Origin: Streptomyces tibetensis
Lineage (GTDB): Bacteria; Actinomycetota; Actinomycetes; Streptomycetales; Streptomycetaceae
Assembly: GCF_007655005.1 (NCBI RefSeq)
Contig: NZ_SZVW01000018.1
Span: forward strand, 141,191 to 205,190
DNA: 64,000 bases
Direction: 5' to 3'
Part shown: in pieces, positions 10,848 through 18,173 of the stretch
Numbering within the stretch: the first letter of the stretch is position 1
Layout of the letters: each line of letters opens with the position of its first letter
Made by a program: the position numbers and the translations under genes
The notes under the pieces: model-generated
The model's database searches: none
Seen by the model: the letters and a program-made list of their open reading frames with translations, nothing else
What the model was told of the DNA's origin: nothing

Positions 10848-11669
10848 ATGACCGGCAGCACCGCCCACCGACCCGGACTCGACGCGCGGGGCTTCCTCAC
10901 CCGGGAGGGCTCCCTCGCGCGCGTGCCCCCGGCCTTCCGTCCGGTCGTCACCGCGACACGCCAGGGGCTGGCCGACGTGTTCGGGCACCGGCTGCACAGC
11001 GCCTACCTCTACGGGTCGATACCGCGCGGCACCGCGCGCGTGGGCCGCAGCGACCTGGATCTGCTGCTCGCCCTGCACGAGGAGCCGACCGCGACGGACC
11101 GGGACGACGCCCGGGCGCTCGGCGCGGCACTGGACGCGGAGTTCGAGCAGATCGACGGGCACGGCGCCCTGCTGTTCAGCCGGGCGCGGCTGCTGAGCGA
11201 CCTGGAGAGGCATGACCTGGGCTGGTTCGTCGCCTGCCTGTGCACTCCGCTGCTGGGCGAGGACCTGGCCGCGTGCCTGCCGCGCTACCGCCCCGACTCG
11301 CTGCTGGCCCGCGAGACCAACGGCGACCTGGCCCTGCTCCTCCCCCGCTGGCGCCGGCGGATCGCCGAGGCGGACGACACGGAGGAGGCCCGGCGGCCCC
11401 TGGTCCGCTTCATGTCCCGGCATCTGGTCCGTACCGGCTTCACGCTCGTCATGCCCCGCTGGAGCGGCTGGACCAGCGACCTGCACGAGATGGCCGAGGC
11501 CTTCGCGGGGTACTACCCCGAGCGTGGCGAGCAGATGCGGGCCGCGGCCGCCCTGGGGCTGGAGCCGGCCGGAGACGCCGCTGTGCTCGCGGCGTACGTC
11601 GGCGATCTGGGCCCCTGGCTCGCCGGGGAGTACGCGCGCGTGCACGGCGTCAAAGCACCGCGTCCCTGA
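10848..11669 (+). CDS. Nucleotidyltransferase-fold protein
   Basis: The 273-residue protein contains YGSIPRGTARVGRSDLDLLL, a polymerase-beta/MNT nucleotidyltransferase signature (GS followed by DLD metal ligands). The C-terminal half is helical and resembles proteins annotated as nucleotidyltransferases of unknown substrate, a group that includes aminoglycoside adenylyltransferases. No resistance function can be claimed. It converges on the MBL-fold gene with only 6 bases between them. Confidence 0.75.
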   Translation: MTGSTAHRPGLDARGFLTREGSLARVPPAFRPVVTATRQGLADVFGHRLHSAYLYGSIPRGTARVGRSDLDLLLALHEEPTATDRDDARALGAALDAEFEQIDGHGALLFSRARLLSDLERHDLGWFVACLCTPLLGEDLAACLPRYRPDSLLARETNGDLALLLPRWRRRIAEADDTEEARRPLVRFMSRHLVRTGFTLVMPRWSGWTSDLHEMAEAFAGYYPERGEQMRAAAALGLEPAGDAAVLAAYVGDLGPWLAGEYARVHGVKAPRP

Positions 11670-11675
11670 GGGGCT

Positions 11676-12506
11676 CTAGATGAGCCCGTGTTCTTCCAAG
11701 TAGTCCATCTGCGCCCGCACCGACAGTTCCGCCGCCGGCCAGAGGGAGCGGTCGACGTCGGCGTAGACATGGGCGACGACCTGCGCGGGTGTGCGGTAGC
11801 CGTCCTCCACGGCCGTCTCGACCTGGGCGAGGCGGTTGGCGCGGTGCGCGAGGTAGTACTCGACGACGCCCTGGGCGTCCTCCAGGACCGGGCCGTGGCC
11901 CGGCAGGACCGTGTGGACGCCGTCGTCGACCGACAGGGAGCGCAGGCGGCGCAGGGAGTCCAGGTAGTCGCCGAGGCGGCCGTCGGGGTGGGCCACGACC
12001 GTCGTGCCGCGGCCGAGGACCGTGTCGCCGGTGAGGACCGCCCCGTCGGCCGGGAGGTGGAAGGAGAGGGAGTCCGCGGTGTGGCCGGGGGTCGGTACGA
12101 CGCGCAGTTCAAGACCGCCGGTGGTGATCACGTCCCCGGCGGCCAGGCCCTCGTCGCCCAGGCGCAGGGCCGGGTCGAGGGCACGCACGCGCGTGCCGGT
12201 CAGTTCGGCGAACCGGGCGGCGCCCTCCGCGTGGTCGGGGTGGCCGTGGGTCAGCAGGGTCAGGGCGACGCGCTTGCCGGCCTGCTCGGCCGTGGCGACG
12301 ACCCGGCGCAGGTGCCCGTCGTCCAGCGGCCCCGGGTCGACCACCACGGCCAGGTCCGAATCCGGCTCGGAGACGATCCAGGTGTTGGTGCCGTCCAGGG
12401 TCATGGCCGACGCGTTGGGGGCCAGGACGTTGACGGCCCGCGCGGTGGCGGGCCCCGAGAGGACCCCGCCGCGGGGCCGGCCGGGAAGGGCGCTTGCGTC
12501 CGTCAT
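11676..12506 (-). CDS. MBL-fold metallo-hydrolase (glyoxalase II-like)
   Basis: The 276-residue protein shows THGHPDHAEG, TPGHTADS, TGD and LPGHG, the ordered metal ligands of the metallo-beta-lactamase fold, with the extra C-terminal helical part found in LACTB2/glyoxalase-II-like members. The exact substrate is unknown, probably a thioester or other ester. Its start overlaps the stop of the upstream Nudix gene by four bases, so the two are translated together. Confidence 0.87.
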   Translation of the reverse strand: MTDASALPGRPRGGVLSGPATARAVNVLAPNASAMTLDGTNTWIVSEPDSDLAVVVDPGPLDDGHLRRVVATAEQAGKRVALTLLTHGHPDHAEGAARFAELTGTRVRALDPALRLGDEGLAAGDVITTGGLELRVVPTPGHTADSLSFHLPADGAVLTGDTVLGRGTTVVAHPDGRLGDYLDSLRRLRSLSVDDGVHTVLPGHGPVLEDAQGVVEYYLAHRANRLAQVETAVEDGYRTPAQVVAHVYADVDRSLWPAAELSVRAQMDYLEEHGLI

Positions 12507-13372
12507 GCGGTGGCTCCACCGGTCGGAATGTGCTTGGTGAACTCGTCGTGGCCCGGCCAGGAGAGCACGATCTCCCCGTCCACCAGGCGGGCGGTTGCCA
12601 GGACCGGCGTGAGGTCACGCCCCTGTGCTGAGTCGAGTGCCCCGGCGGCCGTGTCGTACGCCGTCAGCTGGCGCAGGGTCGCGATCGTCGGCGGCATCAT
12701 CAGCAGCTCGCCCTCGTCGTACCGGGCCGCCGCCTCGCGCGGGGCGATCCACACCGTGCGGTCGGCCTCCGTGGAGGCGTTGCGGGTGCGCTGGCCCGCG
12801 GGGAGCGCGGCCACGAAGAACCAGGTGTCGTAGCGGCGGGCCTCGAACTCCGGGGTGATCCAGCGGGTCCAGGCGCCCAGCAGGTCGGACCGCAGGACCA
12901 GGCCGCGGCGGTCCAGGAACTCCGCGAAGGACAGCTCCCGGGCGACCAGGGCGGCCCGGTCGGCCTCCCAGTCGGCGCCCGTGGTGTCACCGACGACCGA
13001 GTCGTGGGCCGGCCCGGCGAGCAGGACGCCCGCCTCCTCGTACGTCTCCCGTACGGCAGCGCAGACGATCGCCTGGGCCTCCGTCTCGTCGACGCCGAGC
13101 CGCTCGGCCCACCACGCGCGCGTGGGGCCCGCCCAGCGGACGTGGTGGTCGTCGTCCCGCGGGTCGACGCCGCCGCCCGGATACGCGTACGCGCCTCCGG
13201 CGAAGGCCATGGAGGCGCGTCTGCGCAGCATGTGGACGGCGGGGCCGCTGCCGGTGTCCTTCAGGAGCATGACGGTGGCCGCGCGCTTGGGGGCCACCGT
13301 CGTGAGGGTGCCGGCCGCGAGTGCGCGGATGCGGTCCGGCCACTCCGGGGGGTACCACTGACCGTTCGCCAT
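12503..13372 (-). CDS. Nudix hydrolase
   Basis: A 289-residue protein with a split Nudix box: GGGVDPRDDD followed about 35 residues later by AVRETYEEAGVLL. The long insertion between the Gly and the REXXEE part resembles the NUDT19-like acyl-CoA diphosphatase subgroup. The WYPPEWPDRIRALAAG N-terminus is common in Streptomyces copies. It overlaps the MBL hydrolase, a pairing that suggests joint clean-up of CoA derivatives; that is inference. Confidence 0.85.
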   Translation of the reverse strand: MANGQWYPPEWPDRIRALAAGTLTTVAPKRAATVMLLKDTGSGPAVHMLRRRASMAFAGGAYAYPGGGVDPRDDDHHVRWAGPTRAWWAERLGVDETEAQAIVCAAVRETYEEAGVLLAGPAHDSVVGDTTGADWEADRAALVARELSFAEFLDRRGLVLRSDLLGAWTRWITPEFEARRYDTWFFVAALPAGQRTRNASTEADRTVWIAPREAAARYDEGELLMMPPTIATLRQLTAYDTAAGALDSAQGRDLTPVLATARLVDGEIVLSWPGHDEFTKHIPTGGATA

Positions 13373-13464
13373 GGGCGCGAGGCTATCCCGTGACGGGCGG
13401 ATGTTCGAGTGGCCCCCGGGGACGGATTCCGCAGCTGGGACCCGCTGACGGGCCCCGAGGGGTG

Positions 13465-13926
13465 TTACGCGAGTTCCACCTGGATCTCGACCTCGACCGG
13501 CGCGTCCAGCGGCAGCACCGCGACGCCCACGGCACTGCGCGCGTGCACGCCCTTGTCGCCGAGGACCTCGCCGAGCAGCTCGCTCGCGCCGTTCAGCACC
13601 GCGGGCTGGCCAGTGAAGTCCGAGGCCGAGGCCACGAAACCGACGACCTTCACCACGCGCGCGATGCGGTCCAGGTCACCGGCGACGGACTTCACGGCGG
13701 CCAGGGCGTTCAGAGCGCACGTACGCGCCAGCTCCTTGGCCTCCTCCGCGGTGACCTCCGCACCGACCTTGCCGGTGACCGGAAGCTTGCCCTCCACCAT
13801 CGGGAGCTGCCCGGCGGTGTAGACGTACGGCCCGGACTGCACGGCCGGCTGGTAGGCGGCGAGCGGCGGGACCACGTCGGGCAGGCTCAGGCCGAGCTCG
13901 GCCAGCTTCGCCTCGACGGCGCCCAC
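13465..13926 (-). CDS. ridA: RidA-family protein
   Basis: A 153-residue member of the RidA/YjgF family, which deaminates reactive enamine/imine intermediates. The family core is seen in QSGPYVYTAGQLPMVEGKLP and the ending GVAVLPLDAPVEVEIQVEL. It is of the longer (~155 aa) actinobacterial type. The start is GTG 13926, because the protein then begins GAVEAKLAELGL and the preceding gene stops at the same base (TAGTG overlap). The ribosome site GGGAG lies inside the upstream gene. Confidence 0.9.
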   Translation of the reverse strand: MGAVEAKLAELGLSLPDVVPPLAAYQPAVQSGPYVYTAGQLPMVEGKLPVTGKVGAEVTAEEAKELARTCALNALAAVKSVAGDLDRIARVVKVVGFVASASDFTGQPAVLNGASELLGEVLGDKGVHARSAVGVAVLPLDAPVEVEIQVELA

Positions 13927-14084
13927 TACTGCTTCTCCCGCTTCAGGTAGGCGACGAGCTGCTCGGGGTTGTTCGGCCCGGGCACGACCTGGACGAGCTC
14001 CCAGCCGTCCTCGCCCCAGGTGTCCAGAATCTGCTTCGTGGCGTGGACGAGCAGCGGCACAGTCGAGTATTCCCACTTGGTCAT
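13926..14084 (-). CDS. DUF4177-type small protein
   Basis: The 52 codons from ATG 14084 to TAG encode a protein starting MTKWEYSTVPLLVHATKQIL and containing WGEDGWELVQVVPG, the signature of the DUF4177 family. The stop overlaps the GTG of ridA by one base, so translation is coupled. The function is unknown. Conserved Trp residues, ordinary coding composition and the tight overlap support a real gene despite its size. Confidence 0.85.
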   Translation of the reverse strand: MTKWEYSTVPLLVHATKQILDTWGEDGWELVQVVPGPNNPEQLVAYLKREKQ

Positions 14085-14296
14085 GCGGCCGACTCTAGCC
14101 CCTGGCGGGCAGGGGCCACGCGGCCCACCACCGCACCGGTTGTCCAGGGGCCACAGCCGCGGTTGTCCACAGCCTCCCGCGTAGCCCGGGCGCGGACTGG
14201 TTAGACGCCTCGCGGCCCCAAGCCGTCAAGTGGGTAGCTGAAATACCCGGTATAGCTTTGCTGACTGTTCGATTAGCAGCTCAAGGGGGCGTCTCG

Positions 14297-14524
14297 GTGG
14301 ATGTGGTGCGGGTTATGGAGGCGCTGGCCGAGCAGGGGGTCACGGTGTTGTTCAAGGCGGATGCCGAGCGGATGCGTGAGGGCAGGAAGCCATGGACCTT
14401 CGTCGCGAGTGGCAACCCGTTCCATGAGGATCTGCTGGTCCGGACGGATGCCGTGTCGGTGGAGTCGTGCCTGAAGCAGTGCCTGCCGCAGCTGCGCGAA
14501 CGCGGGCTGATCATCCCGGAGTAG
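14297..14524 (+). CDS. Small conserved-looking hypothetical protein
   Basis: A 75-residue protein beginning DVVRVMEALAEQGV and containing KADAERMREGRKPWTFVASG. I do not recognise a named family. GTG 14297 is chosen because AAGGGGG lies seven bases upstream; an ATG at 14258 in the same frame would add 13 residues but lacks a ribosome site. The upstream DNA (14180-14260) is relatively AT-rich and contains TATAGC, a possible -10. It stands alone between ridA and the ArsA-like genes. Confidence 0.65.
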   Translation: MDVVRVMEALAEQGVTVLFKADAERMREGRKPWTFVASGNPFHEDLLVRTDAVSVESCLKQCLPQLRERGLIIPE

Positions 14525-14832
14525 ACCGGCACCCTCGGCCCGTTGCGGCGTGCGTCGCTTGTGCGGCCGTAGCCGTCGGGGCTTCGACCGGGGCCGGGAA
14601 GACGCCGGGCGCCACCTCTCTAGCCAGAGGCATCGAGACCCGGTTCGCTATAGGCATCCGCCCGACGCCCACGCGCCCGCCACCACACCAAGCGCGAGGC
14701 CCGCCCGCACGCTCTAACCAGAGGCTTCACAGGCCCAGCTCGAATCAGACGTAACGGACCTCACCACTCGAACACTCCGGTGATCCCACCCGACACCCCC
14801 GGAGCACTTAAGAAGGAATTAGGCTCGAATAC
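14525..14832. other. Gene-free stretch with two related hairpin-containing segments
   Basis: No gene is seen. Two related ~35-base segments occur, one around 14618-14655 (CTCTAGCCAGAGGC) and one around 14711-14745 (CTCTAACCAGAGGC). Each can fold a short AGAG/CTCT hairpin and is followed by a TTCG- or CTCG-containing tail. They resemble fragments of tRNA arms, but no acceptor stem can be built. AAGAAGGAAT at 14811-14820 is the probable ribosome site of the next gene. Confidence 0.4.
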
Positions 14833-15810
14833 GTGAGCAGGCTCCAGGTCGTCAGCGGCAAGGGCGGTACCGGCAAGACCACGGTGGCCGCGGCCCTAGC
14901 GCTGGCCCTGGCCACGGAGGGGAAGCGGACGCTTCTCGTCGAGGTCGAGGGCCGTCAGGGCATCGCGCAGCTCTTCGAAACGGAGGCGCTGCCTTATGAG
15001 GAACGGAAAATCGCGGTAGCACCCGGGGGCGGGGAGGTGTACGCCCTCGCCATCGACCCCGAACTGGCCCTTCTGGACTACCTCCAGATGTTCTACAAGC
15101 TGGGCAGCGCCGGACGGGCCCTGAAGAAGCTCGGCGCGATCGACTTCGCCACCACCATCGCGCCCGGCCTCAGGGACGTCCTCCTGACCGGCAAGGCGTG
15201 CGAGGCGGTGCGCCGCAAGGAGCGCAGCGGACGGTTCGTCTACGACTACGTCGTCATGGACGCCCCGCCGACCGGTCGGATCACGCGCTTTTTGAACGTG
15301 AACGACGAGGTCGCCGGCCTCGCCAAGATCGGCCCGATACACAATCAGGCGCAGGCCGTGATGCGGGTGCTGAAGTCGCCGGAGACGGCGGTTCACCTGG
15401 TGACGCTGCTGGAGGAGATGCCCGTCCAGGAGACCGTGGACGGCATCGCCGAGCTGCGTTCGGCCCGGCTGCCGGTGGGACGGATCATCGTGAACATGGT
15501 CCGGCCTGAGGTGCTGGACGAGACCGACCTGGAACTCCTGCGGACGGCCCCGCGTTCCACTGTCGCGCGGTCCCTATCGTCCGCGGGGCTCGGCGGGGCG
15601 CGGCGCGGGGGGCACGCCGAGCGGCTGGTGGACCCGCTGCTCACGCAGGCCGAGGAGTACGCCGAGCGGTACACGCTGGAGCACGAGCAGCGTGCGGTCC
15701 TGGCCGAGCTGGGCCTGCCGCTGCACGAACTGCCACTGTTCGCCGAGGGCATGGATCTGGCAGGGCTGTACGAGCTGGCCCGCGAGCTGCGCGAGCAGGG
15801 CGTGTCATGA
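14833..15810 (+). CDS. ArsA/GET3-family ATPase, first of a pair
   Basis: The 325-residue protein has a deviant Walker A (GKGGTGKTT) of the SIMIBI class and the switch-like VVMDAPPTGRITRFL. Actinobacterial pairs of these ATPases are conserved next to wblA. Their cargo is unknown, and arsenite transport is not implied because no arsenic-binding Cys set or arsB is present. The next gene encodes a larger paralogue 88 bases downstream, suggesting that the two form a heterodimer. Confidence 0.85.
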   Translation: MSRLQVVSGKGGTGKTTVAAALALALATEGKRTLLVEVEGRQGIAQLFETEALPYEERKIAVAPGGGEVYALAIDPELALLDYLQMFYKLGSAGRALKKLGAIDFATTIAPGLRDVLLTGKACEAVRRKERSGRFVYDYVVMDAPPTGRITRFLNVNDEVAGLAKIGPIHNQAQAVMRVLKSPETAVHLVTLLEEMPVQETVDGIAELRSARLPVGRIIVNMVRPEVLDETDLELLRTAPRSTVARSLSSAGLGGARRGGHAERLVDPLLTQAEEYAERYTLEHEQRAVLAELGLPLHELPLFAEGMDLAGLYELARELREQGVS

Positions 15811-15898
15811 GCCGGCGCGGACGGGGCACGCGAGCAGCGCGCCTCACTCGCCGGGACAGACAGGCAAGGCCCGTCATGAGTCGGAAGCAGGGGATGTC

Positions 15899-17329
15899 AT
15901 GAGTCGTCCGGACCCGGCCCACACCCACGATCCGGCCCGCCCTCACCTCGCCCCCGCGCGCCTGCTCGACGTCGACCCGCTGCTGGAGGACCCGAAGACC
16001 CGGATCGTGGTGTGCTGCGGCTCGGGCGGGGTCGGCAAGACGACGACCGCGGCGGCTCTGGGGCTGCGCGCGGCCGAGCGGGGCCGCAAGGTGGTCGTCC
16101 TGACCATCGACCCGGCCCGCAGGCTGGCCCAGTCCATGGGCATCGACTCCCTGGACAACACCCCGCGCCGGGTGAAGGGCATCGACGACACGGCGGGCGG
16201 CGAGCTGCACGCGATGATGCTCGACATGAAGCGCACCTTCGACGAGATCGTCGAGGCGCACGCGGACCCCGAGCGGGCGGCCGCCATCCTGGGCAACCCC
16301 TTCTACCAGTCGCTCTCGGCGGGCTTCGCGGGCACGCAGGAGTACATGGCGATGGAGAAGCTCGGGCAGCTGCGCTCCCGGGACGAGTGGGACCTGATCG
16401 TCGTCGACACCCCGCCGTCCCGTTCGGCGCTGGACTTCCTGGACGCGCCCAAGCGGCTCGGCTCGTTCCTGGACGGCCGGCTGATCCGGCTGCTGACCGC
16501 GCCCGCGAAGCTGGGCGGCCGGGCCGGGATGAAGTTCCTCAACGTCGGGATGTCGATGATGACCGGCACCCTCGGCAAGCTGCTCGGCGGTCAGCTCCTC
16601 AAGGACGTCCAGACGTTCGTGTCCGCGATGGACACCACCTTCGGCGGCTTCCGCACCCGCGCGGACGCGACGTACAAGCTGCTCCAGGCGCCCGGCACGG
16701 CGTTCCTCGTGGTCGCGGCCCCGGAGCGGGACGCGTTGCGCGAGGCCGCCTACTTCGTGGAGCGGCTGGCCGCGGAGGACATGCCGCTGGCCGGCCTGGT
16801 GCTCAACCGGGTGCACGGCAGCGGCGCCGACGGACTGTCGGCCGAGCGGGCGCTCGCCGCCGCGGAAAATCTTGAAGAGCCCCGCATTGTGGATCAGGAG
16901 GACGGGAAAGCAGTACTTCGTAACTCCCCCGACGCACAGGACAGTTCAGACTCTCCCACGCCCGGAACACCAGCTCGGGCATCGGCTCCCGAGAGTGGCT
17001 CCCCCACCGAAGACGCCGAGAACACCGAGCACACGGAGCACACCGGGGACGCCGAGCACACGGAGGACCCCGAGCGGTCCGTCGAGCAGCTCACGGCAGG
17101 CCTGCTGAGGCTGCACGCCGATCGCATGCAGCTGCTCTCCCGTGAGCAGCGCACGCGTGACCGCTTCACCGCGCTGCACCCCGAGGTGGCCGTGACGGAA
17201 GTGGCCGCGCTTCCCGGGGACGTGCACGACCTCGCGGGACTGCGCGAGATCGGCGACCGGCTCGCCGCCGACGAGCGTGAGCTTCCCGGCCCCGCCGACC
17301 TGCCGGAACCGCCCGAGGCGAGTGCCTGA
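15899..17329 (+). CDS. ArsA/GET3-family ATPase, second of a pair
   Basis: A 476-residue paralogue with CGSGGVGKTTTAAAL (Walker A), LTIDPARRLAQS and VVDTPPSRSALDFL. Between about residues 340 and 395 it carries an acidic, Pro/Ser/Thr-rich low-complexity insert with repeated EHTEHT-like units that looks disordered. ATG 15899 has AGGGG just upstream; the longer frame to 15692 overlaps the preceding gene in another phase. It likely works with the first ATPase. Confidence 0.85.
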   Translation: MSRPDPAHTHDPARPHLAPARLLDVDPLLEDPKTRIVVCCGSGGVGKTTTAAALGLRAAERGRKVVVLTIDPARRLAQSMGIDSLDNTPRRVKGIDDTAGGELHAMMLDMKRTFDEIVEAHADPERAAAILGNPFYQSLSAGFAGTQEYMAMEKLGQLRSRDEWDLIVVDTPPSRSALDFLDAPKRLGSFLDGRLIRLLTAPAKLGGRAGMKFLNVGMSMMTGTLGKLLGGQLLKDVQTFVSAMDTTFGGFRTRADATYKLLQAPGTAFLVVAAPERDALREAAYFVERLAAEDMPLAGLVLNRVHGSGADGLSAERALAAAENLEEPRIVDQEDGKAVLRNSPDAQDSSDSPTPGTPARASAPESGSPTEDAENTEHTEHTGDAEHTEDPERSVEQLTAGLLRLHADRMQLLSREQRTRDRFTALHPEVAVTEVAALPGDVHDLAGLREIGDRLAADERELPGPADLPEPPEASA

Positions 17330-17426
17330 GCGCAACCGGGTGAGGGCGGGTCACCGTGGTGGGGGACCCGTCGGCACCGGCGGCGAGGGTTCGTACCAGG
17401 ACCTGGGGAGTTCCCGAGGGAATTCC

Positions 17427-17765
17427 TCAGCTCACCGCCGCGTAGTTCTCGTAGATCTCGTCGTCGTCGAGGGGCAGCACACCGCACCCCCGCTCGTACT
17501 CCGTGCGCGCCGTCTCCAGCAGCCGGCGCCAGGAGGTCACTGTGGGACGCCTGCGCAGCAGTGCGCGGCGCTCCCGCTCCGTCATGCCTCCCCACACACC
17601 GAACTCGACGCGGTTGTCGAGCGCGTCGGCCAGGCACTCCGTCCGCACCGGGCAGCCGGTGCACACCGCCTTGGCCCTGTTCTGCGCTGCTCCTTGAACG
17701 AACAGTTCATCCGGATCGGTAGTGCGGCAGGCCGCCTGCGCACTCCAGTCGACTACCCAGCCCAT
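17427..17765 (-). CDS. wblA: WhiB-like regulator WblA
   Basis: The 112-residue protein MGWVVDWSAQAACRTTDP matches Streptomyces WblA. The four cysteines (Cys, then CTGC, then Cys) hold the [4Fe-4S] cluster, followed by the GVWGGMTERERR turn and a basic C-terminal region. WblA is a global developmental regulator that commonly represses antibiotic clusters. ATG 17765 gives the published length; an in-frame ATG at 17822 would add 19 residues. It is divergent from the penicillin-binding protein gene, as in other Streptomyces. Confidence 0.95.
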   Translation of the reverse strand: MGWVVDWSAQAACRTTDPDELFVQGAAQNRAKAVCTGCPVRTECLADALDNRVEFGVWGGMTERERRALLRRRPTVTSWRRLLETARTEYERGCGVLPLDDDEIYENYAAVS

Positions 17766-18173
17766 ACCGGCGCCGTCCTCTCCCGAATCGAGGCTCCCCC
17801 ACGGCGGCAGCGGCATATTCACCGCCGCCAGTTGAGGACGTTACGGAAGGTGGGCACAGCGCAACACCCCCAGCGGGCCCAATCTTGAATGGCCCGAACG
17901 GACTATGGGTAAGCGGCAGATCACCCGGGGGAGTGAGCTGGCGACATACGTAACTTTCCTGGCAAACCAGGACAGTTCAGTTGCGTCACAACGGACGCCG
18001 TATGACACACAAGGCGGATTCGGACACGATCCCAACGAAAAAGTTGGGGAACACCCAGAACGATTCGGGGTCGCCGGACGTATTGATACGTGGCCTCACT
18101 GCTGTGACAGTTGAGAGCAGCTTAGGCCAAGGCCTATACGCCTGTCCGGCGAATGAGAACGTAGGCTGCCCTC
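17766..18173. promoter_or_regulatory. Divergent wblA / PBP intergenic region
   Basis: These 408 bases separate two divergent genes and have below-average GC. I see no gene. Toward the PBP, TTGAGA (18111-18116) and CTATAC (18134-18139) are separated by exactly 17 bp, and the spacer contains the palindrome TAGGCCAAGGCCTA (18123-18136). No obvious BldD-type box could be fixed for wblA by eye. Confidence 0.55.

Noticed and set aside
14618..14745. tRNA genes or pseudogenes
   Set aside because: No acceptor stem or valid 7-nt anticodon loop can be built; only short hairpins remain.
14833..17329. Arsenite resistance operon
   Set aside because: The ATPases are ArsA-like only by fold; no arsenic-binding cysteines, arsB, arsC or arsR are nearby.
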